The translations under genes and the position numbers were made by a program. A model generated the notes under the pieces. It worked only from the letters and a program-made list of their open reading frames with translations. It searched no databases and was not told the origin of the DNA. This document shows, one piece after another, positions 8,073 through 17,155 of a stretch of 64,000 nucleotides of DNA. This stretch comes from CAG-791 sp000431495 (GTDB taxonomy: Bacteria > Bacillota > Clostridia > Lachnospirales > Lachnospiraceae): NCBI GenBank assembly GCA_052117605.1, contig JBQKIT010000005.1, one strand, 5' to 3'. How positions within the stretch are numbered: position 1 is the first letter of the stretch; each line of letters opens with the position of its first letter.

Positions 8073-8153
8073 ATGGGTGTGAGCCGGGTGCAAGGAGGTA
8101 TCGTCCAATGGCAAAGGTTACATTTGATTATTCCAAGGCAAAGAGTTTTGTAA
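8073..8153 (+). CDS. Candidate upstream ORF overlapping the pgi start
   Basis: A 26-codon frame begins at ATG 8073 with a very good ribosome site (AGGAGG at 8064-8069) and runs out of frame through the pgi ATG at 8108 to TAA at 8151-8153. Ribosomes translating it would cross the pgi start region, so it could tune pgi translation. Nothing in the peptide itself is recognisable. It may equally be chance, since the predicted leader is about 200 nt long. Confidence 0.3.
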   Translation: MGVSRVQGGIVQWQRLHLIIPRQRVL

Positions 8154-9460
8154 AGGAAGAAGAAGTTAAGAATATTGAAAGTCAGGTACTTGCGGCGAAG
8201 GAGCTTCTGGTTTCCGGAACGGGTGCCGGAAACGATTTTCTTGGATGGGTAAATCTTCCTGTCGACTACGACAAGGAGGAGTTTGCGAGAATTCAGAAGG
8301 CAGCAGCCAAGATCCAGAGTGATTCGGATGTTCTGCTCGTTCTTGGCATCGGCGGCTCGTATCTGGGAGCACGTGCAGCCATCAATTTCCTGCGTCACAA
8401 TTTCTACAATACCGTTTCGAAGGAGATTCGCAAGACTCCTGAGATTTATTTTGCAGGAAATTCGATCAGCGGAACCTATCTTGCCAATCTGGTGGATGTG
8501 ATCGGTGACCGCGACTTCTCGATCAATGTAATCTCCAAGTCCGGCACAACAACCGAGACTTCGATCGCGTTCCGTCTTTTCCGTGAGCTTGCTGAGAAGA
8601 AATACGGAAAGGAAGGCGCGGCAAAGAGAATTTATGCGACAACCGATAAGGCGCGCGGAGCACTGAAGACACTGGCAGATGCGGAAGGCTATGAGAGCTT
8701 TGTGATTCCGGACAATGTCGGCGGACGTTTCTCGGTTCTGACAGCAGTAGGTCTTCTTCCGATTGCGGTTTCCGGTGCGGACATTGCGCAGCTGATGGCA
8801 GGTGCGGCGGAAGGAAGAAAGCTTGCAATGGAAGCTTCCTATGAAGAGAACGATGCCCTGAAGTATGCGGCACTCCGCAATATTTTCCTTCGTAAGGGCA
8901 AGTCTGTTGAGATCCTTGCCAACTATGAGCCGTCTCTGCATTATACCTCTGAGTGGTGGAAGCAGCTTTATGGTGAGTCTGAGGGTAAGGACCAGAGAGG
9001 ACTTTTCCCGGCGAGCGTAGACCTTACGACCGATCTTCATTCTATGGGCCAGTTCATTCAGGATGGTGCGCGTATTATGTTTGAAACCGTTCTGAACGTT
9101 GAGAAGCCGAAGGCAGATGTGACGATCGGGACTGACCCGGAGAACCTGGATGGTCTGAATTTCCTGGCTGGCAAGACGATGAATTTCGCAAACCAGGCAG
9201 CCATGAACGGAACCATTCTGGCACATACCGATGGTAATGTTCCGAACCTGATGGTTAAGATCCCGGAACAGACGGAGTTCTATCTTGGCGAGCTGTTCTA
9301 TTTCTTTGAGTTTGCCTGCGGCGTATCCGGATATCTGCTCGGCGTAAATCCGTTCAATCAGCCCGGCGTTGAGTCCTACAAGCACAATATGTTTGCGCTT
9401 CTTGGAAAGCCCGGCTTCGAGGATCAGACGGAGGAGCTGCTTGCAAGACTTGCAGACTGA
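8108..9460 (+). CDS. pgi: Glucose-6-phosphate isomerase
   Basis: 450 residues from ATG 8108, with AAGGAGGT at 8093-8100. VLGIGGSYLGARAAI, ISKSGTTTETSIAFR and the family signature around NVGGRFSVLTAVGLLP are all present. The C-terminal region has GVNPFNQPGVESYK with the active-site lysine. It interconverts glucose 6-phosphate and fructose 6-phosphate. The length matches the short Firmicute form. A longer upstream extension of the frame (from 7928) is rejected because it lacks a ribosome site and family similarity. Confidence 0.96.
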   Translation: MAKVTFDYSKAKSFVKEEEVKNIESQVLAAKELLVSGTGAGNDFLGWVNLPVDYDKEEFARIQKAAAKIQSDSDVLLVLGIGGSYLGARAAINFLRHNFYNTVSKEIRKTPEIYFAGNSISGTYLANLVDVIGDRDFSINVISKSGTTTETSIAFRLFRELAEKKYGKEGAAKRIYATTDKARGALKTLADAEGYESFVIPDNVGGRFSVLTAVGLLPIAVSGADIAQLMAGAAEGRKLAMEASYEENDALKYAALRNIFLRKGKSVEILANYEPSLHYTSEWWKQLYGESEGKDQRGLFPASVDLTTDLHSMGQFIQDGARIMFETVLNVEKPKADVTIGTDPENLDGLNFLAGKTMNFANQAAMNGTILAHTDGNVPNLMVKIPEQTEFYLGELFYFFEFACGVSGYLLGVNPFNQPGVESYKHNMFALLGKPGFEDQTEELLARLAD

Positions 9461-9541
9461 GCAGTCCGGCAGATTCAACAGATCTCATGATTACGACCAT
9501 CACGGAGCTGCCTGCGGCCTGTGATGGGAAAGGTTATTGCA

Positions 9542-10405
9542 ATGAAGATTACCCGAAAAGGAACAAAAGAAATTTTGCTGGAACGGGACTTCACAAACAA
9601 GGACGGAAGCTTGCTTCCGTCCTTGTATTTTCCTGCGCTGGAACGGGATGGAATTGCCATGAATCTGATCTCTACCAGGCTGGGTGGAGTTTCGGAGGGA
9701 CAGTTCCGTTCCCTCAATCTGACAACAGGGCGCGGAGACAGTAAGGAAAATGTGCTGGAGAATTTCTCGCGGATTGCAGCGGCATTCGGAACAGACCCTG
9801 CGCACTGCATCTGTTCCCACCAGGTGCATGAGACAAAGGTGCGGCGTGTCGGAAAAGAGGATGCGGGCATGGGACTTCTCCGTCCCATGGTGTGGGAGAG
9901 CGCGGATGGTGTTGTGACAAATGAGCCAGGGCTTGTTCTCTCCACCTTCTACGCGGACTGTGTGCCGCTTTTATTCGTGGATCCGGTTCGGCACGCGGTC
10001 GGAGCCAGTCATTCCGGCTGGAGAGGAACGGCTGGAAAAATCGGTGCGGAGACGGTGCGCACGATGCAGGAGGAATTTGGGACGGATCCTGCGGATCTTC
10101 TGGTTGGAATCGGACCGTCCATCTGCAGGGACCATTATGAGGTCAGCGAAGATGTGGCGGAGGAGTTCCGCTTGGCTTTTCCCGGGAAAGAAGAACAGCT
10201 TCTGGAATATCGCGGGAACCCCGGACATTGTCAGCTGGATTTGTGGGAGGCCTGCCGGATTACGCTGATGGAGGCAGGAGTAAAGGAGCAGAATATTTCG
10301 GTGACGGATATCTGTACGGCCTGCAATCCGGAGCTCTTGTTCAGTCACCGGGCAAGCGGAGGAAAACGTGGAAATATCGGTGCATTTGTCATGCTGAAGA
10401 AGTAA
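9542..10405 (+). CDS. pgeF: Peptidoglycan editing factor PgeF (YfiH/laccase-domain)
   Basis: 287 residues from ATG 9542, with GGGAAAGG 8 nt upstream. The N-terminus has the typical LPSLYFPALE and STRLGGVSEGQF segments. The multicopper-like core has CICSHQVHET, FYADCVPLLF and GASHSGWRGTAGKI, supplying the His/Cys/His zinc ligands. The C-terminal DICTACNPELLFSHRA is also typical. In E. coli YfiH removes wrongly incorporated residues from peptidoglycan precursors; older annotations call it polyphenol oxidase. A 14-bp perfect inverted repeat (9597-9626) lies inside codons 19-29. Confidence 0.88.
   Translation: MKITRKGTKEILLERDFTNKDGSLLPSLYFPALERDGIAMNLISTRLGGVSEGQFRSLNLTTGRGDSKENVLENFSRIAAAFGTDPAHCICSHQVHETKVRRVGKEDAGMGLLRPMVWESADGVVTNEPGLVLSTFYADCVPLLFVDPVRHAVGASHSGWRGTAGKIGAETVRTMQEEFGTDPADLLVGIGPSICRDHYEVSEDVAEEFRLAFPGKEEQLLEYRGNPGHCQLDLWEACRITLMEAGVKEQNISVTDICTACNPELLFSHRASGGKRGNIGAFVMLKK
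9597..9626. repeat. Perfect inverted repeat inside the start of pgeF
   Basis: 14-bp arms (9597-9610 and 9613-9626) around TT. On RNA this is a very stable hairpin about 55 nt into the pgeF coding sequence and 140 nt after pgi. There is no clear T-run, so termination is uncertain. Confidence 0.7.
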
Positions 10406-10407
10406 AA

Positions 10408-10447
10408 AGAGTGCCGGGGCTTTCGGAAAGCTCCGGCACTCTCTGTT
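10408..10447 (+). terminator. Terminator after pgeF (convergent with the flavodiiron gene)
   Basis: A 10-bp stem AGAGTGCCGG (10408-10417) with its complement (10433-10442), an inner GCTTTC/GAAAGC helix, then GTTTT. Confidence 0.85.
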
Positions 10448-10466
10448 TTGATGTGAAAATATCGTT

Positions 10467-11663
10467 TTATGCGTTTGCAACGGCATCTGCAAAGTCATTC
10501 AGAGCCGCTTCATCGGCTGTGGAAAGAGCACTGCGGATGGTCAGAGTGGTGTCGAGAATGCTGCAGTTCTTCAGGGTCTCCAGCTCCTTGCGCATAAGCT
10601 TGGCTGTGACGGGAGCCCAGGTGCCGTTCTCTGCAAGAGCAAAGGTACGGTTCTGAACAGCCAGCGCTTTCATATCCTCGATGAAACGGGAAATGGAAGG
10701 ATACATGCCGCCGTTGTAGGTGGGGCAGAACAGAACAACTTTGCTGCAGCGCCATACTTCGGCGATCAGATAAGAGACATCAGTCTTGGAGGCATCGTAG
10801 ACAACCACGTGCCTGCCGGATTTCTCTTCCAGAACAGAAGCAAAGCTCTCTGCGGCACTTGCAGTGTGACCGTACAGGGAACCGTAGACTACCAGAATGT
10901 CATCCGTCTCCGGCGCATAGCTGCTCCAGGTCTGATATTTCTCAAGGAACCAGCCAAGATTCTCTCTCCAGACGGGGCCGTGCAGAGGAAGAATTTCCTC
11001 AATCTCAAGCCCTGCTGCCTTTTTCAGAACCGCCTGTACCTGCGCGCCGTACTTGCCGACGATGTTTGCATAATAGCGGCGGGCGTCATCAAGGTAATGA
11101 GCCTCGAAATCATACTGATCCGCGAAAATTCCACCCTCCAGTGCTCCGAAGGTTCCGAAAGCATCTGCGGAGAACAAAGCCTTGTCGGCATCATCATATG
11201 CCAGCAGAACCTCCGGCCAGTGTACCATGGGAGCGGCAACGAAATGGAAGGTATGAGCACCGGTGCAAAGGGTGTCCCCCTCCTTGACGATCTGCTGGTT
11301 TTCGATCTTCAGCTCCGGGAAGAACTGGGAGATGAACTTGAAGGTCTGCATGCTGGACACAACGGTGGTTTCCGGATACTGATTCAGTACCGTCTGCAGC
11401 AAAGAGCAGTGATCCGGCTCCATGTGCAGAACCACAAGATAGTCCGGCTTCTTCTCTCCGAGAACCGAATGAAGATTTTCCAGATACTGATCTGCAACGC
11501 TGACATCCGCAGTGTCGAATAGCGTGATCTTCTCATCAAGAACAACATAGCTGTTATAGGAAACGCCGTTCGGCAGAGGGAAAAGATTCTCGAACAAAGC
11601 AAGACGGCGATCGCTTCCGCCGATCCAGACGGTATCTTTGGCAACAAGTTTGGTATTTTTCAT
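10467..11663 (-). CDS. fprA: Flavodiiron protein (O2/NO reductase, FprA type)
   Basis: 398 residues from ATG 11663 with AAAGGAG 8 nt upstream. A metallo-beta-lactamase-like diiron domain carries HMEPDH (80-85), H148, D167 and H228 (LPLHGP). A flavodoxin domain starts at about residue 256 with ILVVYGSLYGHTAS. Such proteins reduce oxygen to water or NO to N2O with electrons from rubredoxin or similar donors, protecting anaerobes. No rubredoxin domain is fused. The gene has its own promoter and faces pgeF. Confidence 0.93.
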   Translation of the reverse strand: MKNTKLVAKDTVWIGGSDRRLALFENLFPLPNGVSYNSYVVLDEKITLFDTADVSVADQYLENLHSVLGEKKPDYLVVLHMEPDHCSLLQTVLNQYPETTVVSSMQTFKFISQFFPELKIENQQIVKEGDTLCTGAHTFHFVAAPMVHWPEVLLAYDDADKALFSADAFGTFGALEGGIFADQYDFEAHYLDDARRYYANIVGKYGAQVQAVLKKAAGLEIEEILPLHGPVWRENLGWFLEKYQTWSSYAPETDDILVVYGSLYGHTASAAESFASVLEEKSGRHVVVYDASKTDVSYLIAEVWRCSKVVLFCPTYNGGMYPSISRFIEDMKALAVQNRTFALAENGTWAPVTAKLMRKELETLKNCSILDTTLTIRSALSTADEAALNDFADAVANA

Positions 11664-11699
11664 TGTAAGAACTCCTTTCATGATACGGACTTCTCATAT

Positions 11700-11728
11700 T
11701 GTAGCTCAGCACGCCGGTATTTCCAAAG
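11700..11728 (-). promoter_or_regulatory. Promoter of the flavodiiron gene
   Basis: On the minus strand, TTGGAA (11728-11723), a 17-nt spacer and TACAAT (11705-11700). Confidence 0.55.
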
Positions 11729-11780
11729 AGATAACAGGCGAAAAAAGGAAAAAAATTCTTCCGTGTAAAGGGGATGGGTT

Positions 11781-11789
11781 TGCTATACT
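11781..11789 (+). promoter_or_regulatory. Extended -10 promoter of pyk
   Basis: TGCTATACT (extended -10; box TATACT 11784-11789) lies 40 nt before the pyk ATG. No clear -35 is visible. Confidence 0.55.
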
Positions 11790-11828
11790 GATAGTGTTGT
11801 AAAAGAAGACGATAAGGAGCATTCGAAC

Positions 11829-13244
11829 ATGAGAAAAACAAAAATCATCTGCACACTGGGACCTGCAAGTGAGAATGAGGAAATGATCGGGCGTCTGATT
11901 GATGCCGGTATGAATGTGGCGAGATTTAATTTTTCCCACGGGACACATGAAGAACAGGCAAGGAAATTCGAAAAGCTGAAGAAGGTCAGAATCGAGAAGA
12001 ATCTTCCTGTGGCGACGCTTCTGGATACAAGAGGACCGGAAATCCGCCTTCGCGATTTTAAGGAAGGTAAGGTTGTGCTCGAAGCCGGACAGAAATTCAC
12101 ACTGACCACGAAGGAAATTGACGGAGACAGGGAGTGTGCTTCCGTGACCTATCAGAACCTGCCGAAGGATGTGGAAGCAGGCAGAAGTATTCTGATCGAT
12201 GATGGCCTGATTGAACTGAAGGTCGACAAGGTAAGCAGAACGGACATTGAGTGCACGGTGGTAAACGGCGGGCCCGTTTCCAATCATAAGGGTGTCAATG
12301 TGCCCGGGTGTGATCTGTCCATGCCGTTTATCAGCGAGCAGGATCGAAGCGACATTGAATTCGGATGCGTGCTTGGATTTGACTATATTGCGGCTTCCTT
12401 TGCCAGAACGGCAGAGGACATTCGTGAGATTCGCCGGATTCTCGCGCAGTACAAGAGTGACATCAAAATTATTGCCAAGATTGAAAGCGTGCAGGGCGTC
12501 CGGAATCTGGACAGCATTCTGGAGGAAGCGGATGGCATCATGGTCGCAAGAGGCGATCTGGGCGTAGAGGTTCCGCTGGAAGACGTTCCGGTGCTTCAGA
12601 AGCGGATGATCCGCCGGGCGGAGCAGATGGGAAAAATCTGCGTGACTGCGACACAGATGTTGGATTCCATGATGCACAATCCTCGTCCGACCAGGGCAGA
12701 GACCACAGATGTAGCCAATGCCATCTATGATGGCACGACTGCAATCATGCTTTCCGGCGAGAGCGCAAACGGCGCCTATCCGGAGGAGTCCGTCCGGACA
12801 ATGGCAGCCATTGCAATCCGGGCAGAGGCAGATATTGATTATGCATCCCGCATGAATTCCCGCGGCGTGGTTGACCGGGGCGATATTACCACTGCAATTT
12901 CACATGCATCCTGTACGGTTGCAGAGGATATTAAGGCGGATGCGATCATTACTGTCACACTTTCCGGCTTTACGGCGCGGAGACTTGCGGCACATAAGCC
13001 GGTCTGCCCGATCATTGCCTGCACGACAAGCAAGGAAACTGCCTGCCAGATGAATCTTCTGTTCGGCGTTGAGCCGGTGATCATTCGCCAGGAGCCTACG
13101 GCAGATCTCCTGTTCGAGGAGGCGATCAACACCGCGAAGCTTGCAGGCTATGTAAAGCCGGGAGACAAGGTTATTCTGACAGCCGGAATTCCGCTCGGAG
13201 TGTCCGGAAAAACCAATATGATCCGCGTGATTGAGGTGTGGTAA
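11829..13244 (+). CDS. pyk: Pyruvate kinase
   Basis: 471 residues from ATG 11829 with AAGGAG upstream. TKIICTLGPAS opens the barrel, ARFNFSHG, LLDTRGPEIR and the signature IIAKIESVQGV follow; GIMVARGDLGVEVP and CVTATQMLDSM complete the active site. It makes pyruvate and ATP from PEP and ADP. The length is the standard form without the extra C-terminal PEP-utiliser domain seen in some Bacilli. The next gene starts on the base after the stop codon. Confidence 0.97.
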   Translation: MRKTKIICTLGPASENEEMIGRLIDAGMNVARFNFSHGTHEEQARKFEKLKKVRIEKNLPVATLLDTRGPEIRLRDFKEGKVVLEAGQKFTLTTKEIDGDRECASVTYQNLPKDVEAGRSILIDDGLIELKVDKVSRTDIECTVVNGGPVSNHKGVNVPGCDLSMPFISEQDRSDIEFGCVLGFDYIAASFARTAEDIREIRRILAQYKSDIKIIAKIESVQGVRNLDSILEEADGIMVARGDLGVEVPLEDVPVLQKRMIRRAEQMGKICVTATQMLDSMMHNPRPTRAETTDVANAIYDGTTAIMLSGESANGAYPEESVRTMAAIAIRAEADIDYASRMNSRGVVDRGDITTAISHASCTVAEDIKADAIITVTLSGFTARRLAAHKPVCPIIACTTSKETACQMNLLFGVEPVIIRQEPTADLLFEEAINTAKLAGYVKPGDKVILTAGIPLGVSGKTNMIRVIEVW

Positions 13245-13868
13245 ATGGAACAGCAGCATAAGGTCTTCTGCCTGATCGGGAAGAGCGCATCCGGAAAGGA
13301 CACTCTTTATCGGAAAATCAGGGAGAGGGCGGAAAAGGACGGCACGGCACTGCTCCTTCGTGAGGTGGTGCCCTACACAACAAGGCCGATCCGGACGGGC
13401 GAACAGAATGGTGTCACGTATTTCTTTGAAACCGATCAGGAATTTGAGGACGCCCGGAAGGCGGGAAGGGTGATTGAGTCCCGCGATTACAACACGGTGC
13501 ACGGAATCTGGCACTACTATACGAAGGATGACGGGCAGATCCGCCTGGAGGAGGGAAGCAGCCTTGTGATCGGCACGCTTGAGTCCTATTGTTCCTTTGT
13601 GCGTTATTTCGGACCGGAGAAGGTTGTTCCTTTCTACATTGAGCTGGAGGACGGAGTGCGGCTTCAGCGTGCATTGGACAGGGAGAAGCAGCAGGAGCAT
13701 CCAAGGTATGCGGAACTTTGCCGAAGATTTCTTGCGGATGAACAGGATTTTTCGGAGGAGAAGCTGCGGGAGGCCGGAATCACCCGCCGCTATGTGAACG
13801 AGGACGCAGATCGCTGCGCGGAAGAAGTATGGAAGGAGTTATGCCGAAGATTGGATTTGAACAGGTAA
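13245..13868 (+). CDS. Guanylate kinase-like P-loop protein
   Basis: 207 residues. A P-loop GKSASGKDT (12-20) is followed by a guanylate-kinase-like segment with TTRPIRTGEQNGVTYFF and then VIESRDYNTVHGIWHYYT. The fold fits the Gmk family, but the P-loop and the GMP-binding stretch differ from housekeeping Gmk, and the position inside a pyk-holB operon is not the usual gmk-rpoZ locus. It may be a second, specialised nucleotide kinase. The gene starts with no gap after pyk and overlaps holB by 40 bp. Confidence 0.7.
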   Translation: MEQQHKVFCLIGKSASGKDTLYRKIRERAEKDGTALLLREVVPYTTRPIRTGEQNGVTYFFETDQEFEDARKAGRVIESRDYNTVHGIWHYYTKDDGQIRLEEGSSLVIGTLESYCSFVRYFGPEKVVPFYIELEDGVRLQRALDREKQQEHPRYAELCRRFLADEQDFSEEKLREAGITRRYVNEDADRCAEEVWKELCRRLDLNR

Positions 13869-14920
13869 TCGGACAGAGGCTTGCGGTATCTCATCTGCAG
13901 AATGCGGTTCGGACCGGACGGGTTTCACAGGCTTATCTGATCAGCGGAGAGAAGGGCGCCGGGAAAATGAAGCTGGCGCTTGCTTTTGCGGCTGCACTCC
14001 TGTGTGCACAGCCGAAGCAGGAAAACGGCGGACCGGAGCCCTGCGGAGAATGCCATTCCTGCGTGCAGATTCAGGCGGGAAGTCATCCGGATGTCGTTCT
14101 TCTGACCAATGAGCGGGTGGGAGCAGCTACGAAAACGGGAACGCTTGGCGTTGCACTTGCACGTTTTGTTCAGGCGGATGTGTCAGTCAAGCCCTATTAC
14201 GGACCTTATAAGATCTACATCATTCCGAATGCAGAGAACCTGAACCAGCAGGCACAGAACGCCCTGCTGAAGACTCTGGAGGAGCCGCCGGCGTATGCGG
14301 TTTTTCTTCTGCTGGTGCAGAACACTTCGGTTTTTCTTCCGACGGTACTCTCCAGATGTGTCAGCATTGCTCTGCATCCTGCACCGGAGAAGGATCTTGT
14401 GGCAGCACTTACTGCAGCAGGCGTTCCGGAAAACGAAGCAAGAATTGCAGCGAGACTTTCACACGGGAATCCGGGAAGATGCATGGAGCTTGCAGAAGAA
14501 GAGCTTCGGCAGTTCAGGGAGGAGCAGGTCTTATTTCTGGAGAAGCTTGCAGAGACGGACAGTCATAGAATTCTGCAGTATGCGGAGAAGCTTTCGGGAG
14601 GCGGCAAAGGAGATGCCCCTTCTTATATGGAAGATTTTCTGGATCTTGGCAGAAGCTGGTACCGGGATATTCTGGTGCAGAAAAGCACGCAGGATCCGGA
14701 AAACTTGATTTACCGGGACCAGATACAGTATATTATAAGCGCTGCGGCGAGACTTTCCTTTGAAGATCTGGAGAACATTCAGGCGGCATTTGACGATGCG
14801 GGAAGACGCCGGAGCAGTAAGGAAAATGATACGCAGATCGCGGAGCTTCTGATGCTGAAGCTGCGGAGAATTCTGCGCGGAGACAGGAATACAGAAAGCG
14901 GTTTTCATGGAAGAATATAG
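13829..14920 (+). CDS. holB: DNA polymerase III delta' subunit
   Basis: 363 residues from ATG 13829; an in-frame ATG at 13841 is possible, but its GGAAGGAG sits only 2 nt away. The clamp-loader AAA+ fold starts FEQVIGQ, with Walker A-like GEKGAGKMK, a zinc-binding CGECHSC, the ENLNQQAQNALLKTLEEPP helix and an SRC motif in LSRCVSI. Delta' is a structural subunit of the clamp loader. It is followed by ricT, the holB-yaaT order of Bacillus. The overlap with ricT is 14 bp. Confidence 0.9.
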   Translation: MEGVMPKIGFEQVIGQRLAVSHLQNAVRTGRVSQAYLISGEKGAGKMKLALAFAAALLCAQPKQENGGPEPCGECHSCVQIQAGSHPDVVLLTNERVGAATKTGTLGVALARFVQADVSVKPYYGPYKIYIIPNAENLNQQAQNALLKTLEEPPAYAVFLLLVQNTSVFLPTVLSRCVSIALHPAPEKDLVAALTAAGVPENEARIAARLSHGNPGRCMELAEEELRQFREEQVLFLEKLAETDSHRILQYAEKLSGGGKGDAPSYMEDFLDLGRSWYRDILVQKSTQDPENLIYRDQIQYIISAAARLSFEDLENIQAAFDDAGRRRSSKENDTQIAELLMLKLRRILRGDRNTESGFHGRI

Positions 14921-16397
14921 GAAAACAGAAGAACTGGAAATTTCTCCGGAGAACTCGGTTGCTTTGGAAGAGCAGGATTTTTCCACGGAGGATCCGGAGG
15001 AAGAGGCAGCGAGAGCTCTGGAGGAAGAGGATCTCGCGGACGAAAATCTGGAAGCGGATCAGAGTCAGGCTGAAGAGGAAGAAGAGAATACGGTTCTTCC
15101 GGAAACAGCAGATCCGGATGCAGATGACAGGGATCTGACGGAGGTAGTCGGAGTCCGCTTCCGGACGGCGGGGAAAGCGTATTATTTTGCAATCGGAGCC
15201 CTTCCTGTGAAGCGGGGAACGCATGTGATTGTTGAAACGGCACGCGGGCTGGAATATGGCACGAGTGTCTGTGATCCGCTGAAGATTCATCAGAAGCAGT
15301 TCAAGGCACCCCTGAAGAAGATTGTCCGGATCGCAACGGCGGCAGATGACAGCCGGATGCGCGAGCTGCGCGAAAAGGAGCGGGAAGCCTATCGTGTCTG
15401 CTTTGAGAAAATCCGCCGTCACAATCTGGATATGAAGCTGATTGACGCGGAGTACACATTTGACAATAACAAGATTCTGTTCTATTTCACTTCAGACGGC
15501 AGAGTGGATTTCCGCGATCTGGTAAAGGATCTTGCAAGTGTTTTCCGTACAAGAATTGAGCTGCGTCAGATCGGTGTGCGGGATGAGACGAAGATTCTCG
15601 GAGGCTACGGAATCTGTGGACGGCCTCTTTGCTGCCACACCTATCTGTCGGATTTTGTCCCGGTGTCGATCAAAATGGCGAAGGAGCAGAATCTGTCGCT
15701 GAATCCGACGAAGATTTCGGGTTCCTGCGGAAGACTGATGTGCTGCCTGAAAAACGAAGAGGAAACGTACGAGGCACTGAACAAGAACCTGCCAAGGCTC
15801 GGAGACGAAGTACAGACTTCGGATGGACTGACCGGAGAGGTGGCTGGTGTGAATATTCTGAAGCAGACGGTGCGGATTCTTGTTGAGGTGGATGACGAGA
15901 AGGAGCTGCACGAATGCGCAGCAGACAATATTACCATTCTGCGTCGCAGAAAACGCGGGCAGGCGAAGCCGAAAATCAACCGTAATGAGCTGAAGAACGG
16001 CGGCTCCGGAAAACCCAGAAAGGAGCAGCGCCCCGCTCGGGATCAGGAGCAGAAGGAGCAGCGTCCCGCCCGGGATCAGGAGCAGAAGGAACAGCGCCCT
16101 GCCAGAAATCAGGAGCAGAAGGAAAACGGAGCGCAGCCGGCTTCCGGAAACGAGAGAAGAAGACGGGACAACCGTCCGGCACAGGAGCGCGGCACAGAGG
16201 GATCGAATGCGCAGCGCCGCGAGGAGAATCCGGGCTCCGGGCGCAGCAGAGGAAGAAGAGAACCGGCACCTGCACTGGAGACCGGCGCAGTACAGGGAAC
16301 AACTGCGGGCGGCGGAAACCGGAGACGCCACAGGAACAGAAGAAGAAATGGCGGCAATGACAGACGAAGAGAAGAGAAGCCTTCTGAAACCGAATGA
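14907..16397 (+). CDS. ricT: PSP1-domain protein RicT (YaaT)
   Basis: 496 residues in three parts. An acidic N-terminus (about 1-75) precedes the PSP1/RicT core (about 76-330, VVGVRFRTAGKAYYF, LRQIGVRDETKILGG, CGRPLCCHTYL, KISGSCGRLMCCL), whose paired cysteines are those that bind Fe-S in the Bacillus RicAFT complex. The tail (about 350-496) is basic and Gln-rich and contains an 11-residue repeat. In Bacillus RicT acts with RicA and RicF in RNase Y-dependent mRNA maturation. The tail is much longer than usual and may bind RNA. Confidence 0.9.
   Translation: MEEYRKTEELEISPENSVALEEQDFSTEDPEEEAARALEEEDLADENLEADQSQAEEEEENTVLPETADPDADDRDLTEVVGVRFRTAGKAYYFAIGALPVKRGTHVIVETARGLEYGTSVCDPLKIHQKQFKAPLKKIVRIATAADDSRMRELREKEREAYRVCFEKIRRHNLDMKLIDAEYTFDNNKILFYFTSDGRVDFRDLVKDLASVFRTRIELRQIGVRDETKILGGYGICGRPLCCHTYLSDFVPVSIKMAKEQNLSLNPTKISGSCGRLMCCLKNEEETYEALNKNLPRLGDEVQTSDGLTGEVAGVNILKQTVRILVEVDDEKELHECAADNITILRRRKRGQAKPKINRNELKNGGSGKPRKEQRPARDQEQKEQRPARDQEQKEQRPARNQEQKENGAQPASGNERRRRDNRPAQERGTEGSNAQRREENPGSGRSRGRREPAPALETGAVQGTTAGGGNRRRHRNRRRNGGNDRRREEKPSETE
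16020..16118 (+). repeat. Three 33-bp tandem repeats in the ricT tail
   Basis: Units at 16020-16052, 16053-16085 and 16086-16118 encode KEQRPARDQEQ or a close variant. The period is a multiple of three, so copy number could change without a frameshift. Confidence 0.85.
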
Positions 16398-17109
16398 ACG
16401 AATTGATGATCTCCAGAGAAATCATCTGGAGATCATTCAGAATCCGCAGCGATTTTCTTTTGGAATGGATGCGGTTCTGTTATCCGGCTTTGCGAAGGCT
16501 GCTCCGGGAGATCTGGTTCTGGATCTTGGAACCGGAACGGGCATCATCCCGATTCTGATGAGTGCGAAGACAAAAGCGGCCCATTTTACGGCATTGGAGA
16601 TCCAGCCGGAAAGTGCGGACATGGCGAGGAGAAGTGTCTGTCTGAATGGTCTGGAGCAGCGGATCGAAATTGTAACAGGAGACATCAGAGAAGCAGGCGC
16701 TTTATTTGCGGCTGCTTCTTTTGACGTGGTCACATCCAATCCGCCCTATATGACAAGCAGCCACGGCCTGGTAAATCCAGGGGATGCAAAGGCGATTGCA
16801 AGACATGAAATCTGCTGCAGTCTGGAGGATCTCCTGTCTGCTGCAGAGAAGATGCTTCGTCCCGGCGGACATTTTTATATGGTGCATCGTCCGTTCCGCC
16901 TGGCTGAAATCATGACGTCTCTGCAAAGCCATCACCTGGAGCCGAAGAGAATGCGGCTGGTGTATCCATATGTTGACCGTGAGCCGAACATGGTTCTCTT
17001 GGACTGTGTGCGCGGAGGAAAGCCCAGAATCACGGTGGAAAAGCCTCTCATTGTATACCGGGAGCCAGGAAAGTATATGGATGAGATCTACGATATTTAC
17101 GGATACTGA
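16348..17109 (+). CDS. tRNA1(Val) (adenine37-N6)-methyltransferase-like protein
   Basis: 253 residues from ATG 16348 (another ATG at 16357). Rossmann methyltransferase with the SAM motif VLDLGTGTGIIPILM and the adenine-N6 catalytic motif SNPPYM. This matches the YabB/TrmN6 group found between yaaT and rsmI in Bacillus. The start overlaps the end of ricT by 50 bp; the exact start is uncertain because the upstream frame is open. Confidence 0.85.
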   Translation: MAAMTDEEKRSLLKPNERIDDLQRNHLEIIQNPQRFSFGMDAVLLSGFAKAAPGDLVLDLGTGTGIIPILMSAKTKAAHFTALEIQPESADMARRSVCLNGLEQRIEIVTGDIREAGALFAAASFDVVTSNPPYMTSSHGLVNPGDAKAIARHEICCSLEDLLSAAEKMLRPGGHFYMVHRPFRLAEIMTSLQSHHLEPKRMRLVYPYVDREPNMVLLDCVRGGKPRITVEKPLIVYREPGKYMDEIYDIYGY

Positions 17110-17155
17110 CGGAAAGATCCTGAACACCGTCGGCAAAGAATGCGGGGGATGAGCT

